DNA from: Bacteroidota bacterium
GTDB taxonomy: Bacteria > Bacteroidota > Bacteroidia > NS11-12g > UBA955
Assembly (NCBI GenBank): GCA_030833525.1
Contig: JAURGZ010000014.1
Location: forward strand, 1 to 46,467
Direction: 5' to 3'
Length of the DNA: 46,467 nucleotides
A program made the position numbers and the translations under genes. This document shows, in pieces, positions 35,584-44,833 of this stretch (positions within the stretch are counted from its first letter, which is position 1; the number at the start of each line of letters is the position of its first letter). Under the pieces are notes generated by a model. That model was not told the origin of the DNA. It saw nothing but the letters and a program-made list of their open reading frames with translations, and ran no database searches.

Positions 35584-37065
35584 ATGAAGAATTTGCGCAA
35601 TTTGTGGTTGTTGGTCTTGGCCTATCCCGGTTTGTTACGCAGCCAAGGATTTACAGGAGCTGATTTTAGCCAGTATTTGGGGATTTCTTCGGTCTATGCC
35701 AACCCAGCTTGGATAGTGGCAACACCCTATGCCAAGCAAGCCCAGTTGGGTGCTTTCGGTTTGGGTTTTAGCAACAATTATTGGGCTTTGGAGGCTCCAT
35801 TTACCCCTTGGCAATGGCTGACGGGCGGGGTCGATCCGTCTTTGAAAAATGCGCAAGGTAAAATTGTATGGAGACCCGAATGGCTGACGCGCAACAATCA
35901 GTTGCAAGCGGCAGATTTGATGGCACAAGCAGAAGTGAGGGGCCCATCTTATGCCAAGCAATTGGGGACACGCCTGGCTTGGTCGACCCAAACCCGCACC
36001 CGTTCTTATTTGCAGATTCGCGATACAGATCCAGCTCTATTTCGTTGGGCTGAGTCTGTGGCGAGATCGCAATCGAGTTCATCAACAGCTTCATTGGGTT
36101 CTAACTTCCATTTGCAATCGAGCGCATGGCAAGAATGGGCAGGTACCCTGGCGGCTGCTCCCGTCTCCAATGGCAGCCTTCGCATACGCTTAGGTGCTAC
36201 GGCCAAGATGTACATGGGTTTGGGCTATGCTGAGGCCAAAAGCCAGGGAACGCGCATGCAATTTTTCGGCAGAGACTCCCTAACGGTCTACAACAGCGAC
36301 ATGACCTGGACATTTTCATCGCCTCAAGCTTTGCAGTCCATAACGGGTTCCATTGTGAGCGGGACTAGACCTTCTTTGGGCTCCATTTCGGGATTAGGCT
36401 TGGGCTTAGACTTGGGCGCGGTGTTTGAATTTGGGCGAATGGGTGATGCCAAATGGAAGGCCGTGGTCGATGGAAAGCCAAGTTTTGGTGCCAATCCATA
36501 TCGGTTTCAGTTGGCTCTATCGGTTTTGGATTTTGGTGGGTTGCGGTATGGAAGCGATTTGTCTACGATTCAGATTTCCAACAGCCAGGCCAAGACTCTG
36601 GTATGGGATACCGCCGTTTGGACGGCTTTGGCCCAAGGTCAGAATGCCTTATTTGACGAATTGGAATCGTTTGCTCGTCGGGAGTTGAATTATCAAAATT
36701 CGACCGAATCGCGTACGGTGCGAATGCCGGCTACTTGGGTTCTTCAAGGCAATTATCGCATCAACCGTTGGTTGCAATTAGGAGCTCAATGGCGACACAA
36801 CTCAGCCGCGGTCGGTCTTTCTTCGATTCAGTTGGTTCCTCGTTTTGAGAGCAAATGGTTGGAATTGGGCGTGCCCATGTCGCTTCACTCGGGGTACCGA
36901 GATTTAGCGGCGGGAGGATTTGTTCGCCTGGGTCCTTTGTGGTTGGGCTCAGATCGGCTATTCAGTTCACTGTTTCAAACCTCCAAGAGCGATCTCGATG
37001 TATACATGGGTTTGAGCTGGGGATGGAAGCTCGGCTCAGACAACGCCAAGAAGGCAAAAGACTGA
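35584..37065 (+). CDS. DUF5723-like outer membrane beta-barrel protein
   Basis: Signal peptide; FTGADFSQYLGISSVYANPAWIVATPYAKQAQLGAFGLGFSNNYW; barrel-like composition. Confidence 0.65.
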   Translation: MKNLRNLWLLVLAYPGLLRSQGFTGADFSQYLGISSVYANPAWIVATPYAKQAQLGAFGLGFSNNYWALEAPFTPWQWLTGGVDPSLKNAQGKIVWRPEWLTRNNQLQAADLMAQAEVRGPSYAKQLGTRLAWSTQTRTRSYLQIRDTDPALFRWAESVARSQSSSSTASLGSNFHLQSSAWQEWAGTLAAAPVSNGSLRIRLGATAKMYMGLGYAEAKSQGTRMQFFGRDSLTVYNSDMTWTFSSPQALQSITGSIVSGTRPSLGSISGLGLGLDLGAVFEFGRMGDAKWKAVVDGKPSFGANPYRFQLALSVLDFGGLRYGSDLSTIQISNSQAKTLVWDTAVWTALAQGQNALFDELESFARRELNYQNSTESRTVRMPATWVLQGNYRINRWLQLGAQWRHNSAAVGLSSIQLVPRFESKWLELGVPMSLHSGYRDLAAGGFVRLGPLWLGSDRLFSSLFQTSKSDLDVYMGLSWGWKLGSDNAKKAKD

Positions 37066-37153
37066 CATTTCATGCAGGGATTGATTCACCTGAAGGGTGA
37101 AAAATCCAAATCGAGAATGAGGTTGGTTTGAGCCAAGAGACCCAACTCTGGGA

Positions 37154-38461
37154 TTAATTGATACGCAAGATTTGAGCTCCTAGTGGGTTCAGTCGCTCTT
37201 CAATGCGCTCGTATCCGCGGTCGATTTGTTCGATGTTCTTGATGACACTCTTGCCCTTGGCACTCATGGCGGCAATCAACAGCGCTACGCCAGCACGTAT
37301 GTCGGGAGAGGACATGGTGATTCCCTTCAAGCGGGTTTTTCGATCCAATCCAATCACGGTGGCTCGGTGCGGGTCGCAGAGAATGATCTGGGCGCCCATG
37401 TCAATGAGGTTGTCCACGAAGAACAAGCGACTCTCGAACATTTTTTGGTGAATCAACACCGTGCCTCGAGCTTGAATAGCGGTAACCAGGGCAATGGATA
37501 TCAGGTCGGGTGTAAAGCCAGGCCAAATTTGATCAGCCACGGTCAGAATGGAGCCGTCTATGAAGCTGTCTATTTCGTAGTGCTCATTGCCGAAAATGCG
37601 AATGTCATCGCCCATGAACTCCATCTGAACACCAAGGCGTTTGAAGGTTCGAGGAATGATCCCCAATTGGTCGATTCGGCAATTTTTCAAGGTGATGTCA
37701 GATTGGGTAATCGCCGCCATGCCCATGAACGAACCGATTTCAATCATGTCGGGCAAGCAGCGATGCTGGGTTCCGTATAAACGGTCAACACCGGTGATTG
37801 TCAACTGGTTCGATCCAATACCGGCAATCTGAGCCCCCATGTTCTTCAACATCAAGCAGGTCTGCTGCACATAGGGTTCGCAAGCTGCATTGTAGATGGT
37901 GGTGGTGCCCTCTGCGAGTACTGCCGCCATGACGATGTTGGCTGTGCCTGTCACAGAGGCCTCGTCCAAATGCATAAAGGTGCCCTTTAGGCGTTTGGCT
38001 TGTACTTTGTAGAAGCTCTCTTCAGGCAAGAATTGGAATTCTGCACCCAAGGCCATGAAACCTTCAAAGTGAGTGTCTAAACGGCGTCGACCAATTTTGT
38101 CTCCCCCGGGGCTGGGTATGAAACCGCGGCCAAATCGGGCCAACAATGGACCCACAATCATGATGGAGCCCCGCAAGGCTGCACCGAGTTTCTTGAATTC
38201 AGCGCTTTCCAAGAAATCCAAGTCTACTTGATCGGCTTGAAAACGATAATGGCCTCGGCTCAAGCGCTCGGTTTTTACTCCGAGTTGTTGAAGCAATTCA
38301 ATGAGTTTGAGTACATCCCGAATCTCGGGAATGTTCTCGATTTCACATACGCCTTCTGTCAACAACACCGCACACAGAATTTGCAGCGCTTCGTTTTTTG
38401 CCCCTTGGGGTTCCAGTTCGCCTTGCAGGCTATAACCTCCTTGAATTTCGAATTGAGCCAT
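37154..38461 (-). CDS. murA: UDP-N-acetylglucosamine 1-carboxyvinyltransferase
   Basis: GELEPQGAKNEALQILCAVLLTEG; LGAALRGSIMIVGPLLARFGRGFIPSPGGDKIGRRRLDTHFEGF. Confidence 0.97.
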   Translation of the reverse strand: MAQFEIQGGYSLQGELEPQGAKNEALQILCAVLLTEGVCEIENIPEIRDVLKLIELLQQLGVKTERLSRGHYRFQADQVDLDFLESAEFKKLGAALRGSIMIVGPLLARFGRGFIPSPGGDKIGRRRLDTHFEGFMALGAEFQFLPEESFYKVQAKRLKGTFMHLDEASVTGTANIVMAAVLAEGTTTIYNAACEPYVQQTCLMLKNMGAQIAGIGSNQLTITGVDRLYGTQHRCLPDMIEIGSFMGMAAITQSDITLKNCRIDQLGIIPRTFKRLGVQMEFMGDDIRIFGNEHYEIDSFIDGSILTVADQIWPGFTPDLISIALVTAIQARGTVLIHQKMFESRLFFVDNLIDMGAQIILCDPHRATVIGLDRKTRLKGITMSSPDIRAGVALLIAAMSAKGKSVIKNIEQIDRGYERIEERLNPLGAQILRIN

Positions 38462-38466
38462 GTGGT

Positions 38467-39123
38467 TTAGAATCGACGCTTGGGTCCGAATTTTTTCTTT
38501 TTGTTCTTATTGAAATTTTTACGCGGGTCCATGCTTTGAATCGGAGTTCGCATGGGCTTGATGGTTTTGTCTTGAGAAACCACAATCTCGTCACCCGCCA
38601 GTACCAACTTGTTGTTGGATAATATCTTCAAGTGTTCAGCAATGACTTCATTCGACAAGTTCTCGTTGTTCCACATTTTGCAGCTATTGAACATGAAGCT
38701 GGCGATCATATTGACGGTGTCTTGCTTCAAATCGCCATCTTCCATTTCGCAAACCCGATCGATCATGAGCTGCAGATTGCGTCCATAAAATCGAAAACGT
38801 ATGCCTTGGGTATTGTATCCCAAATGCTGGGGTTTAGCCGAATGTTGTTCACGGGTGGGAAGCGGGTATGGACAATCTACGTCGAGCGAATAATCAGCAA
38901 TTTGGAACAGGTGTCCCCAAATTTTCTCTTCGTAGTTGTTTTGCTTTTTGAGCTCAGGATTTAAGTGAGCAATGACTTGAACCAACTGGGCGGTCCAACG
39001 GCTTCGCTCAGCTTTTTCAGTCATTCCTTGAATGTGTTCGAGGTATTCTTGCACATGGCGCCCCAACTCTGAATTAACCAGGCTGTTGCGCTGTGTATTG
39101 TAGTCTTCCTGCAAGAGGTTCAT
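38467..39123 (-). CDS. DUF4290 protein
   Basis: YNTQRNSLVNSELGRHVQEYLEHI...DCPYPLPTREQHSAKPQHLGYN; directly upstream of murA. Confidence 0.85.
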   Translation of the reverse strand: MNLLQEDYNTQRNSLVNSELGRHVQEYLEHIQGMTEKAERSRWTAQLVQVIAHLNPELKKQNNYEEKIWGHLFQIADYSLDVDCPYPLPTREQHSAKPQHLGYNTQGIRFRFYGRNLQLMIDRVCEMEDGDLKQDTVNMIASFMFNSCKMWNNENLSNEVIAEHLKILSNNKLVLAGDEIVVSQDKTIKPMRTPIQSMDPRKNFNKNKKKKFGPKRRF

Positions 39124-39211
39124 GGTTGCAAATTACAACCCCCGCGGCAGAATTGAGGGTTAAGAAATCCCCAATTTTACTGCTGTATGGCAGGCAGCTC
39201 AGTGAGGGGGA

Positions 39212-41440
39212 TCAAAGCGTAATTCCCAGCGAAATCAAAACGCTTCTTCCTTCTCCAGGCATGGCTCCAGGGCCAGGGTATCCGCCGGCTCTGCGGGTGA
39301 AATAACGAGCATCAGTTGCGTTTTGAATGGCCAATTTTAGATAGGCTTGGCGGGGCAGATCCAATTTAGCGTTGATGTCCCACAAAGAGTAAGATGGGAT
39401 CAACCCCGTTTGGCCATTGGGACTAGACGTCTGGGTGTTGTTGGCATCTGAATAGGTTTCAGATACATACGAGTATTGGACACCCAGTTCCAGGTTTTGG
39501 ATGGACTTCTCTACTCGCGGAACCACCACAGATGCACCGGTTCTCAAAATGTGCTTGGGTGCATTCTCGATTTGATTGCCCTGTAGGTTGCCGAATACCA
39601 ACCCAGAGGAGGTTTTGGTGGAATAGCGGTAGTCCTGATACTGGGCCTGATTCCAGGCATAACTGATGAACAACGGGAGCTGAAAACGCCCGCGAAGCCA
39701 ATCGGTTCGCATGGGGTCAAACTCGATCAAAGATTCGAAGCCTCTTGCCAATGATTGGCCCACATTGGTTTTATAGGTGTAGAAATTTCCTTGGTCATCC
39801 ATTTGGGTCAGAGAGCCCATTCGGTTGTTGTACTGCAGGCGATAGACGCTCAAGTCCAACATCAATAGGGAACCCCAAATTCCCCGAAAGCCCAAGTCGC
39901 TGTTGGTGCCACTGGCGTCGCGCAGTTCAGAATCAATGACCACAGAACCGGGATTGGCCAGCATATCGCTGAACAAAATGGGGCGGTATGCTTGCGAATG
40001 ATTGGCATAAACTTCCAAACCGTTGTTCAGATGCCATTCGGCAGAGATGGCTGCGATGGTGAATCGACGCGTTTGCTGGCTTTCGGGAAGCCAATTGGGC
40101 TGGCCATCGGGCAAGCGGTTTTGATATCCATTAGCGGTTGATTGAATCCATTCGCTTCGAATGCCGGGAATCAGCAGAAGGCGAGGAGTCAAACGAAAAA
40201 CATTTTCGGCGAACAGGGCGGCATTTTGCGTAAAAAAGGTCAAGCCAACACCGTAAGGTTGTGAAGGATTGAAATCAGGACCCTCAACCGATGAAACGCG
40301 CCCCTTTTGGCTTCGGTCGGTCAGTCCTTGGTAGTAGCGCACTCCCGCTGTAAAGGTTTGCTTCAAGCCCAACCATGAATATTGGTGCGCCAAACCGGCC
40401 TCACTTCCCCAATTTCGGTAAAGATCAATGGCCAATTCGCGCTGTGCCTGAGCGGTGTCGGGTTGTTGAATTTGCCCCAAAAAGCCAATGCTCTTGCGGT
40501 CAGCGCTCAGCCCAAAGACATGGGCTTGAATGCGGGTTTGGTTGCTGGGGTCCCATTGCCACTTGATCTGGGCAGTTTTCCATGGGGTTGAGAACCAATT
40601 TCGGCTGCGCTCACTGCGTTGAGGATCACTGAATACCAGGCTATCGATTAAACCGCCGGGCTGTTGCGATAGCATGGTGTATTGCATGAATTCGGCTCCC
40701 AAGCTCATTTCGGGGGTCAGTTTCCACGAGGCCGTGGCGAAGGCGGTTTGTGTTTCATAGGCGGCGTTGGCGCGAAACCCTTGTCCAGAGCGACTGTCGA
40801 CAAATGCATAATAGTGAACATTGCGCTGCTGGCCTCCTAATGACAGGAATTGATTGCGCAAGCCGTAGCTGCCCCAAGTTTGATCCGTGCTGATTTCCAA
40901 GGGTTTTTCAATATGGCTCCCATCTTTCATGATGTAATTGATCAATCCGCCGAATTGGGGACCATATTGCAAAGAACCGGCGCCTTTGAGAATTTGAATG
41001 CGCTGAACGGCCTGCATTTGGGGATTGTAATAGGCCTCGGGATATCCAAAGGGATCAGCCGCAATGTCATAGCCATTTTGGCGAATGTTGAATTCCCAGG
41101 AGCGATTGGGCGACAAACCCCGGTGAGCGATTCCAATTTGAATGCCGCTGCCGTCGCTTTCCCAAATGTGCATGCCGGGAACTTTGGCAAGCAATTGACG
41201 CATGGAGTTGTTGACGACTATCGCATTGGCATTGTCCAAGATGACGAGGCTGTTCTTTTTTCCAGCGTTGATTTTGGTGCCCACCACTTCGGGGAGAAAT
41301 AGGGCGTCGCGGGCTTGTTTGGCACCCACCAATGCTATCTCACTCATGTATTCTACATGAATGGAACTATCCAAGTTTTGAGCCACCGAGGGAGTCGCGA
41401 ATAGACAGGCCAGCCAAAAGCCAATTCGACCGTTCATCAT
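39212..41440 (-). CDS. TonB-dependent receptor (FecA-like)
   Basis: Plug IVVNNSMRQLLAKVPGMHIWESDGSGIQIGIAHRGLSPNRSWEFNIRQNGYDIAADPFGYPEAYY; C-terminal barrel with ATDARYFTRRAGGYPGPG. Confidence 0.9.
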   Translation of the reverse strand: MMNGRIGFWLACLFATPSVAQNLDSSIHVEYMSEIALVGAKQARDALFLPEVVGTKINAGKKNSLVILDNANAIVVNNSMRQLLAKVPGMHIWESDGSGIQIGIAHRGLSPNRSWEFNIRQNGYDIAADPFGYPEAYYNPQMQAVQRIQILKGAGSLQYGPQFGGLINYIMKDGSHIEKPLEISTDQTWGSYGLRNQFLSLGGQQRNVHYYAFVDSRSGQGFRANAAYETQTAFATASWKLTPEMSLGAEFMQYTMLSQQPGGLIDSLVFSDPQRSERSRNWFSTPWKTAQIKWQWDPSNQTRIQAHVFGLSADRKSIGFLGQIQQPDTAQAQRELAIDLYRNWGSEAGLAHQYSWLGLKQTFTAGVRYYQGLTDRSQKGRVSSVEGPDFNPSQPYGVGLTFFTQNAALFAENVFRLTPRLLLIPGIRSEWIQSTANGYQNRLPDGQPNWLPESQQTRRFTIAAISAEWHLNNGLEVYANHSQAYRPILFSDMLANPGSVVIDSELRDASGTNSDLGFRGIWGSLLMLDLSVYRLQYNNRMGSLTQMDDQGNFYTYKTNVGQSLARGFESLIEFDPMRTDWLRGRFQLPLFISYAWNQAQYQDYRYSTKTSSGLVFGNLQGNQIENAPKHILRTGASVVVPRVEKSIQNLELGVQYSYVSETYSDANNTQTSSPNGQTGLIPSYSLWDINAKLDLPRQAYLKLAIQNATDARYFTRRAGGYPGPGAMPGEGRSVLISLGITL

Positions 41441-41444
41441 GCCG

Positions 41445-41452
41445 CAAAATTA
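41445..41452 (-). promoter_or_regulatory. -7 promoter element TAATTTTG
   Basis: Minus strand TAATTTTG-CGGC-ATG. Confidence 0.6.
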
Positions 41453-41592
41453 TGCACTATTTAGAATTAGTACAAATAAAAATAAGAATTCAGAAATAGC
41501 CTAGTATCGCCTTGATTTCCAGCGGGTTTTGATGGGAGATATGAAGAATAGGGCGGTAGTAAGGGTGATCAACCACAAGTATGATTCATATA

Positions 41593-42603
41593 TCAAGAGC
41601 CGAAACCAAGAGGGTCTAGCGAGCCCAACCAGCTTATGAATGCGTCGTATTGCCAACCTTGAAGCAGAATTTTGTAAACTGCTATGCCTCCCAATAAGTC
41701 GATGGGGATGGATCTCGTAAAAGCCACCGGCATGATGATGTAATAGGAGGCAAATACGCCGAACAACAGCCACCAATACCAAGGCAATTCACGCCCGCCA
41801 GACAGCCAGCGTTTGCGTTGATGGAGCAAGTTTATAAAACCCTTCGTTTCGCTTGATTCAGCCAAGACCCGAGGGTCCATGATGTTGTCCCAATTCCAAC
41901 CTTGGGCGCAGACTTCGCTGTAGAGTTTGTAATCTTCTGTGATGCTAAAGCGAATGTGTCGGTAGCCGCCCGTTGACCAATAGGCCTCTTTGCGAATGGC
42001 CATGTTATTTCCTACGGCGGTAGCCGGAACACCCGAATACGAAATGATGTTGAGCATGCCCATGAAGTAGGACCAATCCAAGCCCTGCAGTTGGGCCCAC
42101 AGTCCTCGGCCCTGCACCACGGTGGTGCCGCTCACCACTCCCGTTTCGGGCTTGAAGCTCTGCACCATGGCCTTGGCCCAGGTACGGGGGACCCTGACAT
42201 CGGCGTCGGTAATCAAATAGAAGTCTCCCCAGGCGTGCTCGTCCAATTGAGCCATGACCCTTGCTTTGGCTTTGAGGCCGTCTGGCCGGTCTTCGATTCG
42301 CAGCACGTGAATGCGCTCGTCGCGCAGCGCGTAGTGCTGCGCAATCTCCCAGGTGCGGTCATCGCTTTGATCATCGCCCACCCAAATGCGCAGTTGTTCT
42401 TTGGGGTAATCCAGGTTGAGCAAGGCATCTAGGCAGTCGGCCAGGTTGTCCTCCTCATTTCGGGCAGCCACCCAAATCGATACCTGAGGCCAGGTACTGG
42501 GTTCGGCTTGGTAGCGATGCCTGTAGCGCAAAAGGACCTTGCTTTGCCACATTTGAACCAGCAAATAGGAACCCAAGAGAACAAAAACAAGGCTGTGGAT
42601 CAT
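41593..42603 (-). CDS. Glycosyltransferase family 2, possibly C-terminally frameshifted
   Basis: VSIWVAARNEEDNLADCLDALLNLDYPKEQLRIWVGDDQSDDRT; YLITDADVRVPRTW; QRKRWLSGG. Confidence 0.9.
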   Translation of the reverse strand: MIHSLVFVLLGSYLLVQMWQSKVLLRYRHRYQAEPSTWPQVSIWVAARNEEDNLADCLDALLNLDYPKEQLRIWVGDDQSDDRTWEIAQHYALRDERIHVLRIEDRPDGLKAKARVMAQLDEHAWGDFYLITDADVRVPRTWAKAMVQSFKPETGVVSGTTVVQGRGLWAQLQGLDWSYFMGMLNIISYSGVPATAVGNNMAIRKEAYWSTGGYRHIRFSITEDYKLYSEVCAQGWNWDNIMDPRVLAESSETKGFINLLHQRKRWLSGGRELPWYWWLLFGVFASYYIIMPVAFTRSIPIDLLGGIAVYKILLQGWQYDAFISWLGSLDPLGFGS

Positions 42604-43229
42604 GGTTCAGAGGGCAAAGGTCGGCTTTGATAGCCACATGCGGCTAGCCATTGCAAATAAGAGGGGAGAATGGCCTTTAACTGGGGTTCTGCTTTTAAGC
42701 TGTCGTGAAATACGATTACAGACCCAGGCCTAGTCAGGGATTTGAGTTTCTGCAGCAATTGCTGGCTGCTGCGTGAAGGGTCGAAGTCCATGCTCAGTAC
42801 ATCCCACATGGCAATGCGGTAGCCCTTTGCACGCAATTGCCTCGATTGTGCAGGTCGAATCTTCCCATAGGGGGGGCGAAACCACAGCTTGCCTTGTGGA
42901 AGTTGGGCTTGACACTGGCGAACATCTTCGAGGTAGGGGCTTAGCGCTGTTTTCCAACCGTTGCGGTGCGTGTGGGTGTGATTGCCCAATCCATGCCCCA
43001 GTTCCAATATGCGGGCGATGAGTTCGGGGTGTTTCTCGGCATTCTGCCCCACCACAAAAAAGTGGGCCTTGAAATCAAAGGCGTCTAGTTGCTGCAATAC
43101 CCAGGGTGTAACGCTTGAATGCGGCCCGTCATCAAAAGTCAGATGCACGATTTTGGACTTCGCATCTCCCCGCCAATATGACTGGGGGAATAGGAGCTGA
43201 ATCCAAGATGGAACTCGAAAAACCGGCAT
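42600..43229 (-). CDS. Polysaccharide deacetylase family protein
   Basis: IVHLTFDDGPHSSVTPWVLQQL; LGNHTHTHRNGW; LWFRPPYGKIRPAQ. ATGA overlap with the GT2 gene; TTG 43238 possible. Confidence 0.92.
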   Translation of the reverse strand: MPVFRVPSWIQLLFPQSYWRGDAKSKIVHLTFDDGPHSSVTPWVLQQLDAFDFKAHFFVVGQNAEKHPELIARILELGHGLGNHTHTHRNGWKTALSPYLEDVRQCQAQLPQGKLWFRPPYGKIRPAQSRQLRAKGYRIAMWDVLSMDFDPSRSSQQLLQKLKSLTRPGSVIVFHDSLKAEPQLKAILPSYLQWLAACGYQSRPLPSEP

Positions 43230-43279
43230 GTTGAACAAAGTTGGGTGATTTTTATCAGGCTTTGGAACCTCAAGGGGGT

Positions 43280-43287
43280 TAATTTTG
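43280..43287 (+). promoter_or_regulatory. -7 promoter element TAATTTTG
   Basis: 4 nt before the ATG at 43292; TTG at 43262-43264. Confidence 0.6.
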
Positions 43288-43291
43288 CGAC

Positions 43292-44620
43292 ATGGGAGAA
43301 AAAGTGACCCTGGTGGGCGGCGGTTTGGCCGGAAGCTTAATGGCCATTTATTTGGCCAAGCGTGGATACGAAGTGCACATGTACGAACGTCGGCCTGATA
43401 TGCGCAGCGGGCAGTACCAAGGTGGTCGCAGCATCAATTTGGCGCTGTCAACCCGCGGTATCAATGCCTTGAGCCGCGTAGGCTTGGTAGACGACATTTT
43501 GAAAATCGCCATTCCCATGAAAGGTCGACAAATGCACGACCGTCAAGGCAACCTGAATTATCAGCCTTACGGGCATGCTGATCAAGCCATCTATTCGGTT
43601 TCAAGAGGGGAGTTGAACATTCGCTTGTTGCAGCTCGCTGATCAATTTCCCAATATTCACATGCAGTTTGAAACGCGTTGCGTGCATTGTGATTTTCAAA
43701 CCGGTGAAACGCGTTATGTGGACTCCGATGGGTATGAGTTTGCTGACAAGGCAGATATAGTATTGGCCACCGACGGGGCGTATAGCGCCGTGCGCGATAC
43801 CATGATGAGAACGACGGGCTTTGATTACTCCCAGGCCTATGAATCGCACGGGTATAAAGAGTTGGAAATCGTTCCCGGTGCCAACGGAACTTTTCAAATG
43901 GAGGAAAATGCTTTGCACATTTGGCCTCGCGCGAGTTTCATGATGATCGCTTTGCCTAACCCCGGCGGGAACTTTACGTGCACCCTTTTCTTGGATGAGA
44001 ACGAAATCAACGCTTTGGATACCCCCGAAAAAGTCAAGGCTTTCTTTGACAAGGAATTTGCCGATGCCGTTCCCATGATGCCCCATTTGGTGGAAGATTT
44101 CTTCAACAATCCCACCGGTTCTTTGGTGACCATGCGCTGCTATCCATGGGTCAAAGGAAAAGCCGCTTTGATGGGCGACTCAGCTCACGCAGTTGTTCCA
44201 TTTTATGGGCAGGGCATGAACTGTTCGTTTGAAGACTGCGTGGTCTTGGATGATTGTTTGGAAAAATACCAAGGCGATTGGGAAAAGAGTTTGGCTGAAT
44301 ACCAAATCAAACGCAAGCCCAATGCCGATGCCATTGCCACATTGGCTGTGCAGAATTTCATAGAAATGCGTGATTTGGTGGGTCAGCCCGAGTTTTTGCG
44401 TAAAAAACGATTGGAACATGCCCTGTCAGAATTGTACCCCGGTGTTTACAAAAGCCAGTACGAGCGAGTAACTTTCTCCAATGAAGACTATGCCGAAGCT
44501 TTGAGAATGGGGAGCGTCAACGATGCACTGTTGCAACACATCATCGACGAAGATTTGGAAAACGAATTGGAGAACCGCGAGCAAATGCTGGGTTTGATGG
44601 CCCAATTTCAAGCCTGTTAG
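43292..44620 (+). CDS. kmo: Kynurenine 3-monooxygenase-like FAD monooxygenase
   Basis: VTLVGGGLAGSLMAIYLAKRGYEVHMYERRPDMR...GGRSINLALSTRGINAL; MGDSAHAVVPFYGQGMNCSFEDC. Confidence 0.92.
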   Translation: MGEKVTLVGGGLAGSLMAIYLAKRGYEVHMYERRPDMRSGQYQGGRSINLALSTRGINALSRVGLVDDILKIAIPMKGRQMHDRQGNLNYQPYGHADQAIYSVSRGELNIRLLQLADQFPNIHMQFETRCVHCDFQTGETRYVDSDGYEFADKADIVLATDGAYSAVRDTMMRTTGFDYSQAYESHGYKELEIVPGANGTFQMEENALHIWPRASFMMIALPNPGGNFTCTLFLDENEINALDTPEKVKAFFDKEFADAVPMMPHLVEDFFNNPTGSLVTMRCYPWVKGKAALMGDSAHAVVPFYGQGMNCSFEDCVVLDDCLEKYQGDWEKSLAEYQIKRKPNADAIATLAVQNFIEMRDLVGQPEFLRKKRLEHALSELYPGVYKSQYERVTFSNEDYAEALRMGSVNDALLQHIIDEDLENELENREQMLGLMAQFQAC

Positions 44621-44832
44621 GGCTTGCTTTGCTTTGCCTCGATTACCGAATCAATGAAGTCGGGATTGTATTGTGTGCGGTAGCCCCGCTTGAGCGTGTG
44701 TTTTCCTTCTCGATTTTCCCTGTCTTTGCGAATGGGTTCGAGAATGGTGAAATGCGCCCAAAGGGAGATTCCCGTGATCAAAGCGAAAAAAGACAGGGCA
44801 ACGGCCAGTTTGACTTTTTGTTGTTTGTTCAT
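44617..44832 (-). CDS. Small membrane-anchored hypothetical protein
   Basis: One N-terminal TM (VKLAVALSFFALITGISLWAHF); ATG 1 nt from the upstream gene's stop; 4-bp convergent overlap with kmo. Confidence 0.6.
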   Translation of the reverse strand: MNKQQKVKLAVALSFFALITGISLWAHFTILEPIRKDRENREGKHTLKRGYRTQYNPDFIDSVIEAKQSKP

Positions 44833-44833
44833 G

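Noticed and set aside
42313-42340. GCGCAGC-GCGTAGT-GCTGCGC inverted repeat in the GT2 gene
   Set aside because: Only 7-bp arms in GC-rich coding sequence; explained by Ala/Arg/Gln codons.
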